Positions 50,830-58,845 of a stretch of 64,000 bases of DNA are shown one piece after another. The notes under the pieces were generated by a model, which was not told where the DNA came from, made no database searches, and saw only the letters and a list, made by a program, of their open reading frames with translations. The DNA is from Mediterraneibacter butyricigenes (GTDB taxonomy: Bacteria > Bacillota > Clostridia > Lachnospirales > Lachnospiraceae): NCBI RefSeq assembly GCF_003574295.1, contig NZ_BHGK01000001.1, positions 2,294,001-2,358,000 on the forward strand, read 5' to 3'. A program made the position numbers and the translations under genes. Within the stretch, counting starts at the first letter, position 1, and the number at the start of each line of letters is the position of its first letter.

Positions 50830-51474
50830 ATGACAACAGAAACAAGAGCAACCGTCACAAATCAGAATCCGGCAGGAAGCAGAATCGGTGTGAGAGCACT
50901 GGTACAGATCGGAATGTTATCCGCGATCGCGGTGGTATTGATGTTATTCGAAGTACCGCTTCCGTTTGCACCGTCTTTCTATGAGATTGATTTCAGTGAG
51001 GTCCCGGTGCTGGTAGGATGCTTTGTAATGGGACCGGTGGCAGGAGCTGCCATTGAATTTGTTAAGATCCTGCTAAACTTCCTGATCAACGGAACCGTGA
51101 CAGCAGGGGTCGGAGAACTTGGAAATTTCCTGATCGGATGTGCATTCTGTGTACCGGCAGGTATCATTTACCGGAAGAACAGAAGCCGCAAAGGTGCCAT
51201 TATCGGAATGGTAACCGGAACGCTGTTTATGACTGTGATCGGATGCTTTATCAACGGATTTGTGCTGCTTCCGGCTTATGCAAAGGCTTTCCACATGCCG
51301 ATCGATGCCATTGTCGGAATGGGAACTGCAGTGAATGGACATATTAACAGCCTGACGACTCTGGTATTATTTGCGGTTGTACCGTTCAACCTTTTAAAAG
51401 GAGTACTGGTATCGCTGATTGTGTTCCTGATCTACAAGAAGATCAGTCCGATTTTCCGTTTCCATCAGGCATAA
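50830..51474 (+). CDS. ribU: Riboflavin ECF transporter S component RibU
   Basis: This 214-residue membrane protein has six helices and typical RibU elements: LVQIGMLSAIAVVLMLFEVPLP, FYEIDFSEVPVLVGCFVMGP, IEFVKILLNFL and VNGHINSLTTLVLFAVVPFNLLKG. It binds riboflavin and works with the shared ECF ATPases, which are not in this window. The FMN riboswitch and a GGAGAGGAAACATT site precede it. Confidence 0.96.
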   Translation: MTTETRATVTNQNPAGSRIGVRALVQIGMLSAIAVVLMLFEVPLPFAPSFYEIDFSEVPVLVGCFVMGPVAGAAIEFVKILLNFLINGTVTAGVGELGNFLIGCAFCVPAGIIYRKNRSRKGAIIGMVTGTLFMTVIGCFINGFVLLPAYAKAFHMPIDAIVGMGTAVNGHINSLTTLVLFAVVPFNLLKGVLVSLIVFLIYKKISPIFRFHQA

Positions 51475-51495
51475 AGTATGATAGAATAAAAGTGC

Positions 51496-51540
51496 AAAGG
51501 AGCGATTTCTGCAAGATGCAGAGATGGCTCCTTTCTTTTT
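51496..51540 (+). terminator. Terminator of ribU
   Basis: AAAGGAGC and GGCTCCTTT are the arms of a hairpin with inner pairing TCTGCA/TGCAGA and a CTTTTT tail. Confidence 0.8.
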
Positions 51541-51595
51541 CACGGCAACGGGATAAAGTCTGAATATAATAAAAACAGAATGGAAAGGCGGGAAT

Positions 51596-53233
51596 ATGGA
51601 GTTAAATATCTTATTGTGTGGTGTTGTAATTTTAATGTGTATTCTTTCGGGGAGGTTTACAGATAAGTATGGAGTCCCCTCTATTCTGTTGTTTATTTTG
51701 ATTGGGATGCTGTTTGGAGTAGAAGGAATTCTGAAAATTTCATTCAGTGATTTTGCACTTTCGGAAAAAATCTGTACGACAGCTTTGATCTTTATTATGT
51801 TTTACGGTGGGTTCGGAACCAGTTGGAAAATGGCAAAACCAATTTTACCCAAAGCGGTGCTCCTGTCTACGGCGGGTGTGGTTCTAACGGCCGGACTTTG
51901 TACGTTGTTTTCCTATGGTGTGTTGAGATTATCGCTGGAAACCAGTCTGCTTCTGGGTGCGGTGATCAGTTCCACAGATGCAGCGTCTGTCTTTTCCATT
52001 CTTCGTTCCAGAAATCTGAGCTTGAAATACGGAACAGCATCCATTCTGGAGGTGGAAAGCGGAAGTAACGATCCATTTTCCTATATGTTGACGATGATTG
52101 TGCTGCAAATCCTGGCGGGAGGTTCTGTAAATGTACCCTTGCTTCTGGCAGAACAGATTCTGATCGGGGGTCTGTGTGGAGCTTTCATGGGAAAACTGAC
52201 CGGATATCTGATGAAAAAGGCAGAATTTACGCAGGAGGGGATGGAGATTATTCTGATGATTGCGTTGGTACTGTTGACTTATGCAGTGCCGGTTCTGTTG
52301 CATGGAAATGGATTTTTAAGTGTGTATCTGATGGGAATGATTACCGGAAATCAGAAGTTTAAAAGTAAAATAAAGTTGGTGCATTTCTTTAACGGTGCAG
52401 ATCGACTGGCACAGATTCTGATTTTCTTTTTGCTGGGACTTCTGGTGACCCCTTCCAGATTGTTGCCGGTGTTGTTCCCGGCTGTTGGATTATTTCTGGG
52501 TCTGACATTTCTGGTACGTCCGATCGTCGTGGCAATTCTGATGACTCCGCTTCGAGCACCTTTGAATCAGCAGCTTCTGATCTCGGCAGCAGGGCTTCGG
52601 GGAGCAGCATCTATTGTGTTTGCTATTTCGGTGACAGTCAGTGACGCCTATGTAAAAGACGATATTTTCCATATGATTTTCTGTATTGCCATGATTTCGG
52701 TAGCCTTGCAGGGAATATTATTGCCGGTGTTTGCAAAAAAACTGGATATGGTGGATGAGAATCAAAATGTTTTGAAAACATTCAGTGATTATCAGGAAGA
52801 ACAACAGTTACCGCTGCTCCAGATTACACTGACTGCCGGACATCGTTTCGTGGGACGGAAGATTTCGGAATTGAAGTTGTGGGATCTGTTGGTAGTGATG
52901 ATCAAACGGGAGGGAAAAGCATTACTGCCAAGAGGAAACGTGACCTTACGGGAAGGGGATGTACTGGTATTGAGCGGTGAAAGCTACCAGGAGGATACGG
53001 CAGCGTATCTGGATGAACGGCTGATTGAAGAAGGACATCCGTGGATCGGAAAAAGTCTGGCGGAACTTTCAGACACGCTGAAGGCTCTGATTGTTATGAT
53101 TCAACGCTCGGATGGCGAGCTTGCAGTACCAAAAGGAGACACCAGAATTGAGGCGGGAGATCTTCTGGTATTTACGAAACCAGGATTAAAGGAATCAACA
53201 CAATCAGTACAAGTAGGAAAGATAGACGAATAG
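51596..53233 (+). CDS. Potassium/proton antiporter, CPA1/NhaP2 type
   Basis: This 545-residue protein has 12-13 helices of a CPA fold, including the SSTDAASVFSILRS and ESGSNDPFSYMLTM ion-binding segments. Two TrkA-C-like domains follow (about 400-540, VGRKISELKLWDLLVVMIKR, IGKSLAELSDTLKALIVMIQR). The architecture matches YjbB/CvrA (NhaP2) antiporters. The C-terminal regulatory domains often respond to nucleotides. It starts at 51596 after AAAGGCGGGAAT. Confidence 0.92.
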   Translation: MELNILLCGVVILMCILSGRFTDKYGVPSILLFILIGMLFGVEGILKISFSDFALSEKICTTALIFIMFYGGFGTSWKMAKPILPKAVLLSTAGVVLTAGLCTLFSYGVLRLSLETSLLLGAVISSTDAASVFSILRSRNLSLKYGTASILEVESGSNDPFSYMLTMIVLQILAGGSVNVPLLLAEQILIGGLCGAFMGKLTGYLMKKAEFTQEGMEIILMIALVLLTYAVPVLLHGNGFLSVYLMGMITGNQKFKSKIKLVHFFNGADRLAQILIFFLLGLLVTPSRLLPVLFPAVGLFLGLTFLVRPIVVAILMTPLRAPLNQQLLISAAGLRGAASIVFAISVTVSDAYVKDDIFHMIFCIAMISVALQGILLPVFAKKLDMVDENQNVLKTFSDYQEEQQLPLLQITLTAGHRFVGRKISELKLWDLLVVMIKREGKALLPRGNVTLREGDVLVLSGESYQEDTAAYLDERLIEEGHPWIGKSLAELSDTLKALIVMIQRSDGELAVPKGDTRIEAGDLLVFTKPGLKESTQSVQVGKIDE

Positions 53234-53270
53234 TGAACGGTTGGAAACAAGATCATTTTAGGAATGAAAT

Positions 53271-53299
53271 TTGACAGATACATGAATTTGTGTTAAGAT
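53271..53299 (+). promoter_or_regulatory. Promoter of the SleB-like gene
   Basis: TTGACA (53271-53276), a 17-bp spacer and TAAGAT (53294-53299) lie about 96 bp before the start. Confidence 0.6.
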
Positions 53300-53394
53300 G
53301 CCTTCACATCTTGATTAATAATTTTGTAACATTTGTAATAAAATAGAAATGTATATCATAAAATTGTAAAAAGAAAGATGTGGAGGAGGAGTCT

Positions 53395-54000
53395 ATGATT
53401 AAAAATAAACATGCGATTCTGATGGCAGCGGGAGTCTTAAGCGGCCTGCTTGTGACCACAGGATTTGCAACCCAGGAACAGGCTGCAAGGGGAGCGGCAG
53501 AAGGGGCCAGTACAAAGGCGTCTGTCAAAGTGCAGGAATGTTCCGAAGAAATGACGGAAGTGACAAAGAAGCGCGCGGAGGAGGCTGTGGAAGAAGCCAG
53601 GATCCGGGAAGAGCAGGAGCGTCTTCAGGCGGAGCAGGCAGCAGCCGAAGAAGCCAGACGTCAGGAATTGCTCCGGGATCAGGAGCTGCTGGCATCCCTG
53701 ATTTTCTGTGAGGCCGGGAATCAGCCCTATGAAGGACAGGTGGCAGTGGGAGCCGTTGTGTTAAACCGTGTGAGAAGTGCGGCTTATCCGAACAGTATTT
53801 CGGAAGTGATTTACCAGAGCGGACAGTTTACGCCGGCAATCACAGGCTGGCTGGACAGTGTATATTCCGGTGGAAGTTATACGCAGAGCGCTTATCAGGC
53901 GGCAGAAGATGCGATCAACGGATCCAATCCGATCGGAGACTGTCTGTATTTTGGCTGTGGAAGCTATGGAATCCAGATTGGAGATCACTATTTCCACTAG
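53395..54000 (+). CDS. Secreted cell-wall hydrolase (SleB/CwlJ-like, Hydrolase_2)
   Basis: This 201-residue secreted protein has a signal segment (HAILMAAGVLSGLLVTTGFA, residues 5-24). A charged coiled-coil linker follows (about 47-95, EEAVEEARIREEQERLQAEQ), then a C-terminal Hydrolase_2 domain (about 98-200) with the catalytic Glu in LIFCEAGNQPYEGQVAVGAVVLNR. The domain occurs in spore-cortex lytic enzymes and in vegetative hydrolases. The ATG at 53395 follows GGAGGAGGAGTCT. Confidence 0.92.
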   Translation: MIKNKHAILMAAGVLSGLLVTTGFATQEQAARGAAEGASTKASVKVQECSEEMTEVTKKRAEEAVEEARIREEQERLQAEQAAAEEARRQELLRDQELLASLIFCEAGNQPYEGQVAVGAVVLNRVRSAAYPNSISEVIYQSGQFTPAITGWLDSVYSGGSYTQSAYQAAEDAINGSNPIGDCLYFGCGSYGIQIGDHYFH

Positions 54001-54118
54001 AACATTTCGTTAGAAAATCTTTGGAATATCTTAAGTTCTTATTCTCTTATATTTTAACTTTGTCCCTTACAATGAATCCTGTAAATAAAACAGACAGGAA
54101 GATTGTGAGGGATAAATT

Positions 54119-55144
54119 ATGAAATATCTTACATTTACCATACCATGTTACAATTCAGAAGCTTATATGGAACGCTGTATCCAGTCCTTACTTCCGGGCG
54201 GAAATGATGTGGAGATTATCATTGTAAATGACGGCTCCAGTGACGGGACCGAGGATATCGCAAATTATTATGAAAAGGAATATCCGGAGATTGTCCGTGC
54301 AGTTCATAAAAAGAATGGTGGACACGGATCCGGTGTCAATGCTGGGCTGGAACTGGCAGAGGGACTCTATTTTAAAGTGGTGGATTCCGACGACTGGCTG
54401 GCAGAAGATGCCTATCTGGAATTGTTAAACAAAATTAAAACATTTTATAAACAGGAGCAGGAAATGCCGGATCTGTTTATCAATGATTACATTTACGATC
54501 ATCTGGACGAAGGCTATACCCATACCATGTCCTATGGAAATGTGTTTCCGGAACAGACGGTCTGTACCTGGAATGATATGCACCGTTTTAAACCGTCCCA
54601 GTATCTGATCATGCATGCCCTGGTATTTAAAACGGAAGTGTTACGGGAATCGGGAGTTCGTTTGCCGGAGCATACGTTTTATGTGGATAATCTGTTTGCT
54701 TATCAGCCGTTGCCTTACGTGAAGCGGATTTATTACATGAATCAGCCGTTGTATCATTATTATCTGGGGCGTGAAGATCAGTCGGTCAATGAAGAAGTGT
54801 TGAAAAAACGGATTGATCAGCAAATTAAGGTGACAGATCTGGTGTCCAGAAGTGTGGATCTGAAAAAAGTGAAGCAGGAATATCCGAAGCTGGCGGTCTA
54901 CATGATGCGAAATATTTCTATCATGTTGTCCATCTCTTCGATTCATTTATTATTGATCAAGACGAAAGAGGCAACAGCGAAAAGGAAGGCGATGTGGGAT
55001 CGGATCCATGATTATGACCGGTCGATGTATTACAGATTACGCTGTACAACGTTAAGCGGCTTTACATATCTTCCGGGAAGAGTGGGAGCAGCACTGACGG
55101 TAGGCGGATACCGTGCGGCAAGAAAGATCTATCAGTTCCAGTAA
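54119..55144 (+). CDS. Family 2 glycosyltransferase
   Basis: This 341-residue GT-A enzyme has TFTIPCYNSEAYMERCIQS at the start, VEIIIVNDGSSDGT, the DxD-like VVDSDDWL and a long C-terminal helical part. It would transfer a sugar to a lipid or surface glycan. The next two genes code for a papain-like protein and a flippase-like membrane protein, so an envelope function is likely. It starts after GAGGGATAAATT. Confidence 0.93.
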   Translation: MKYLTFTIPCYNSEAYMERCIQSLLPGGNDVEIIIVNDGSSDGTEDIANYYEKEYPEIVRAVHKKNGGHGSGVNAGLELAEGLYFKVVDSDDWLAEDAYLELLNKIKTFYKQEQEMPDLFINDYIYDHLDEGYTHTMSYGNVFPEQTVCTWNDMHRFKPSQYLIMHALVFKTEVLRESGVRLPEHTFYVDNLFAYQPLPYVKRIYYMNQPLYHYYLGREDQSVNEEVLKKRIDQQIKVTDLVSRSVDLKKVKQEYPKLAVYMMRNISIMLSISSIHLLLIKTKEATAKRKAMWDRIHDYDRSMYYRLRCTTLSGFTYLPGRVGAALTVGGYRAARKIYQFQ

Positions 55145-55151
55145 AAGGCAG

Positions 55152-55871
55152 ATGAGCAACAAAAACATGCCAGATAAGAGAGCAGACAACAGATCGGTTC
55201 ACAGATCTGAGAGTCTGTATCTGGCCTTTGTGGATACGCCGGGGCTGTTTGCATCCATCATCCGCCGGGTGCTGAAACAGCGATATGTCCATGTAGTTTT
55301 GAGTCTGGATCCGGAACTGGATCAGGCATACAGTGTAGGAAGGCGGGTTCCGTCCATCCCGTTGATCGCCGGCTTTGAAAAAGAAGAAAAGGAACTGATT
55401 TACCGGCAGTTTCCGGACGCTTATTATCAGGTGTGCCGGATTTCCTGTACCAAAGAACAGAAGCGGGAGGTTCAGGAGATCCTGGAAAATGCCTGGGAAC
55501 AGAGATTTTGCTATCATTACGCGATTCTGGGCCTGTTCTTTCTTCTGGCAGGAAAGCCGTTTTATCACAAGGGGTTCTATACCTGTTCTTCTTATGTGGC
55601 GAGAATTTTAGAAGAGACCGGAGTCCTAACAATGGGAAAGCATTTTTCGATGGTGACTCCGAAAGACTTTTATGAATATGAAGAAAAAGAAGTGTTGTAT
55701 GAGGGTCCACTGGAAGGACTGGTTGAGACGGAAGAATCTTTGGAGAATGATGAAAAATTCGGAAGAATGTCCGGTACATATTCAGGAATGAAAGTCGGAG
55801 ATGTAAGGCTTGGAAAGATTGGAATGGAAAAGAACGGTTATACATGGAGGAATCGTTATGAGATTCCGTAA
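55152..55871 (+). CDS. Papain-like (NlpC/P60 or YiiX-type) cysteine-peptidase-fold protein
   Basis: This protein of about 239 residues has the order His then Cys. YVHVVLSLDPELDQAYSVG holds a His near residue 52, and KGFYTCSSYVARILEETG holds a Cys near residue 148. This fits permuted NlpC/P60 (YiiX/YebB) proteins, which act on peptidoglycan or lipids. No signal peptide is present. It starts at 55152 (ATG) just after the glycosyltransferase; 55167 is an alternative. Its end overlaps the next gene by 14 bp. Confidence 0.7.
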   Translation: MSNKNMPDKRADNRSVHRSESLYLAFVDTPGLFASIIRRVLKQRYVHVVLSLDPELDQAYSVGRRVPSIPLIAGFEKEEKELIYRQFPDAYYQVCRISCTKEQKREVQEILENAWEQRFCYHYAILGLFFLLAGKPFYHKGFYTCSSYVARILEETGVLTMGKHFSMVTPKDFYEYEEKEVLYEGPLEGLVETEESLENDEKFGRMSGTYSGMKVGDVRLGKIGMEKNGYTWRNRYEIP

Positions 55872-56907
55872 GCGTGTGATGGAGGCAATCTTTTTTCTGG
55901 GAATGATGGGCCTGACGTTCTGGATCATCTTTCACGGACAAAAGCCGGGAGTACTGTTTCGGGAATTAAGAGATATGAAAGCCGGGGCGCTGGTCGGATC
56001 TGTTGTTCTGGCACTGTTTTTTGTGGCAGCAGAAGGAAGTATGATCTATATTCTATTGCATGCTATGGAAGGAACCAGCAGTTTGTGGCGCTGTATTCAG
56101 TATTCCTATATCGGATTTTTCTATTCGGGGATTACCCCCTCGGCTACCGGCGGTCAGCCCATGCAACTTTATTATATGAAGAAAGACGGAAATGAGCTGT
56201 CTAAAAGTTCGATTGTTTTGATGACGGTTGCCCTGCTTTATAAGCTGGTACTGGTGCTTGTGGGTCTGGGGCTTCTGATCTTCAGTTTTTCCTTTTTGCA
56301 GGAGCGGCTGGGCAGATATCTGATGCTGTATTTTCTGGGATTATTTTTAAATATTCTGCTGGTCGTGCTGATTCTGGGAGCCATGTTCTGTCCGGGGGTT
56401 CTTTATGGAATTTACAGTCGGGTGGAAAGCGGACTGATCCGGTTACGGCTGCTTAAAGAATCAGAAAGCCGAACCGCAAAAGTCCGGCAGTTTTTTGAGG
56501 AATATCACGAGGCTGTGAACTGGCTGAAAGAACATCCGGCTCATGTACTGCTGGTGATCGGGCTGACATTTATTCAGAGAAGCAGTCTCTTTGTGCTGAC
56601 CTATCTGGTGTATCTGGGATTTGGACTTTCCGGAGCTCCGGCGTGGGAAGTGATCGTGCTCCAGGCATCCGTTTATATTGCGGTGGATATGTTGCCCCTT
56701 CCGGGAGCGCAGGGAATCACAGAGTGGATGTACCGGTCGGTGTTTCAGGGGATTTTTACCGGCGGCTATCTGGTGCCCTCTATGTTGGTGAGCCGTGGGA
56801 TTAATTTCTATTTCCTGTTACTGATCAGTATGGGATTTGCGGTGAGCCAGATTGGACAAAGGAGTGGCAAAAAAGTTCTTGACACAAAAGAAAAAAATAT
56901 CGTATAA
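55858..56907 (+). CDS. Flippase-like / lysylphosphatidylglycerol synthase transmembrane protein (UPF0104)
   Basis: This 349-residue protein has eight predicted helices. It carries the family motif SYIGFFYSGITPSATGGQPMQLYYM (about 95-120) and a second block VYIAVDMLPLPGAQGITEWMY (about 278-298). It belongs to the MprF N-terminal flippase-type family with no soluble transferase domain. A role in moving a lipid or glycolipid fits the glycosyltransferase context. The start at 55858 follows GGAGGAATCGTT. Its 3' end contains the next promoter. Confidence 0.9.
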   Translation: MRFRKRVMEAIFFLGMMGLTFWIIFHGQKPGVLFRELRDMKAGALVGSVVLALFFVAAEGSMIYILLHAMEGTSSLWRCIQYSYIGFFYSGITPSATGGQPMQLYYMKKDGNELSKSSIVLMTVALLYKLVLVLVGLGLLIFSFSFLQERLGRYLMLYFLGLFLNILLVVLILGAMFCPGVLYGIYSRVESGLIRLRLLKESESRTAKVRQFFEEYHEAVNWLKEHPAHVLLVIGLTFIQRSSLFVLTYLVYLGFGLSGAPAWEVIVLQASVYIAVDMLPLPGAQGITEWMYRSVFQGIFTGGYLVPSMLVSRGINFYFLLLISMGFAVSQIGQRSGKKVLDTKEKNIV

Positions 56908-56908
56908 T
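56879..56908 (+). promoter_or_regulatory. Promoter inside the end of the flippase-like gene
   Basis: TTGACA (56879-56884), an 18-bp spacer and TATAAT (56903-56908) face the MATE gene. Confidence 0.7.
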
Positions 56909-56983
56909 CTGGAATGTTGTTATTTAGAAACATAGTTCAGAGTTGAAAGCTTGTAAGAAACACTGTGGCAAACAGAAACTTAT

Positions 56984-57031
56984 AACGTGGTAGATTTCGT
57001 AGCTGGTTTACGGTAATCTGCCACGTTTTTT
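56984..57031 (+). terminator. Leader terminator before the MATE gene
   Basis: AACGTGGTAGATT (56984-56996) pairs with AATCTGCCACGTT (57015-57027) and is followed by a U-run. It lies about 75 bp inside the predicted transcript and 60 bp before the MATE start, so it could attenuate expression. Confidence 0.6.
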
Positions 57032-57090
57032 ATGTTAAAAGTTTTTACGGGTTATGGAAAACTATGAAAATAAAAAAGGAAGGTAGAAAA

Positions 57091-58488
57091 ATGAACACGA
57101 ATCAATATTTAGCAACTGAAAAGATCAGCAAACTGATGCTGAAATTTTCCATTCCATGTATCATGTCCCTTCTTGTATCTTCTCTATATAATATCGTTGA
57201 TCAGATTTTTATCGGACGTGGAGTAGGATACCTGGGAAATGGAGCAACAAATGTGGTTTTCCCGATCACCATCATTGCACTGGCGATTGCTTTAATGATC
57301 GGAGATGGATGTGCGGCTCACTTAAGTCTCTGTCTGGGAAGAAAAGACCAGGAAGAGGCGAGCAAAAGTGTGGGAAATGCAGTGGTTTTTACGGTCATGA
57401 TCAGTCTGATCATGACGGGAATCTTTTTTGCAGGGAGAGAAACCATCTTACAGGCATTTGGTGCTACGGAAAATAATGTGGAATATGCCAGAGAATATTT
57501 TATATTTATAGCAGCAGGCATTCCGTTTTATATGTTTACAAATGCAATGAACTCTGTGATCCGTGCAGATGGCAGTCCGGCATTTGCCATGATTTCAACG
57601 CTGATCGGATGCGCACTGAATATGATTCTGGATCCGGTCGCGATTTTTGTATTGCATTGGGGTGTGGCAGGAGCTGCGATCGCAACCATTAGCGGACAGA
57701 TTGTAACGGCGGTTCTGGCAGCGTGGTATCTGCTCCATACAAAATCTTTCAAATTGAGAAAAAGCAGTTTTGGTCTGCACCTGAAAGAACTGAAAGGATT
57801 TCTGCCTCTTGGAATCAGCTCCTTTCTGACCCAGCTTTCCATCGTAGTGATCATGGGTGTGATGAATAATACACTGGTAAAATATGGAGCAATGTCAAAA
57901 TACGGAGCAGACATTCCGATGACGGTGGTTGGAATTGTGATGAAAGTCTTTCAGATTGTGATTGCATTTGTAATCGGAATTGCGGCAGGCTGCCAGCCAA
58001 TTGTTGGATTTAATTATGGAGCCGGCCACTATCACAGAGTCAAAGAAATCTATCTGACCATGATGAAAGCGGAGCTGGTCGTAGGAATCATTGCAATGGT
58101 TGCAATGGAGGGATTTCCGATGCAGATCATCGGAATTTTCGGAAGCGAAAGTGCGCTTTATAATGAATTCGCGGTACTGGCATTTCGTACCTATATGATT
58201 ACGATTGTATTCTGTTGCATTCAGAAGGCGACCAGCGTTTTCTTACAGGCACTTGGCAGACCGGTTCTGTCGCTGAGCCTTTCTCTGTTACGTGATTTTG
58301 TGATCAGCGTTCCGGCTGTGTTGCTTCTTCCAAGATATCTTGGGGTCACCGGTACCCTCTGGTCGGCACCGGTTGCAGATATTCTGTCTATGATCGCAGT
58401 ACTTCTGATGATGCGTGTGGCATGGAGTGATCTTTCGGAAAATGCAGAGGAGTTGAAAGGCAGAGAGAAAAAAATCGTTGCAAATTAG
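57091..58488 (+). CDS. MATE-family multidrug efflux transporter
   Basis: This 465-residue protein has 12 helices and the MATE pattern (KFSIPCIMSLLVSSLYNIVDQIFIGRG at the start, GCQPIVGFNYGAG mid-way). It would export organic cations using a sodium or proton gradient. The start at 57091 follows AAGGAAGGTAGAAAA, preferred over 57064. It may have its own promoter and a leader with a terminator. Confidence 0.93.
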   Translation: MNTNQYLATEKISKLMLKFSIPCIMSLLVSSLYNIVDQIFIGRGVGYLGNGATNVVFPITIIALAIALMIGDGCAAHLSLCLGRKDQEEASKSVGNAVVFTVMISLIMTGIFFAGRETILQAFGATENNVEYAREYFIFIAAGIPFYMFTNAMNSVIRADGSPAFAMISTLIGCALNMILDPVAIFVLHWGVAGAAIATISGQIVTAVLAAWYLLHTKSFKLRKSSFGLHLKELKGFLPLGISSFLTQLSIVVIMGVMNNTLVKYGAMSKYGADIPMTVVGIVMKVFQIVIAFVIGIAAGCQPIVGFNYGAGHYHRVKEIYLTMMKAELVVGIIAMVAMEGFPMQIIGIFGSESALYNEFAVLAFRTYMITIVFCCIQKATSVFLQALGRPVLSLSLSLLRDFVISVPAVLLLPRYLGVTGTLWSAPVADILSMIAVLLMMRVAWSDLSENAEELKGREKKIVAN

Positions 58489-58537
58489 TCGTTGCTGTGA
58501 TACCATAGATATGGTTTATTCGCAGGAGGTGTGACGA

Positions 58538-58780
58538 ATGGATATTTTAAAAATCGTACTGACAATAATATTTGCAATAGATTGCATCGTACTTTCCGCA
58601 ATCATCCTGCTTCAGGAAGGAAAGTCGGCAGGACTTGGAACCATCAGCGGTATGGCAGATACTTACTGGGGTCAGAACAAAGGACGTTCTATGGAGGGGG
58701 CACTTGTAAAGGCAACCCGGATCTCAGCAATTCTGTTCTTAGTGCTGGCCATGCTCCTGAATATGGGTATTTTTAACTAG
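58538..58780 (+). CDS. secG: Preprotein translocase subunit SecG
   Basis: This 80-residue protein has two helices (ILKIVLTIIFAIDCIVLSAIILL and ISAILFLVLAMLLNMGIF) linked by QEGKSAGLGTISGMADTYWG. The pattern and size are those of SecG. It forms part of the SecYEG channel. It starts an operon-like run secG - rnr - smpB, as in many Firmicutes. The start follows AGGAGGTGTGACGA. Confidence 0.95.
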   Translation: MDILKIVLTIIFAIDCIVLSAIILLQEGKSAGLGTISGMADTYWGQNKGRSMEGALVKATRISAILFLVLAMLLNMGIFN

Positions 58781-58791
58781 GAAAACAAAAG

Positions 58792-58828
58792 AAGACCCGT
58801 CCCTATTGCATACAGGGGCGGGTCTTTT
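58792..58828 (+). terminator. Hairpin between secG and rnr
   Basis: AAGACCCGTCCC pairs with GGGGCGGGTCTTTT. It may be a partial terminator because rnr begins 17 bp later. Confidence 0.75.
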
Positions 58829-58845
58829 GTGTAAAAGGAGAAAGA

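Noticed and set aside
50712-50984. 90-residue frame overlapping the ribU start
   Set aside because: Low-complexity basic translation; ribU explains the sequence.
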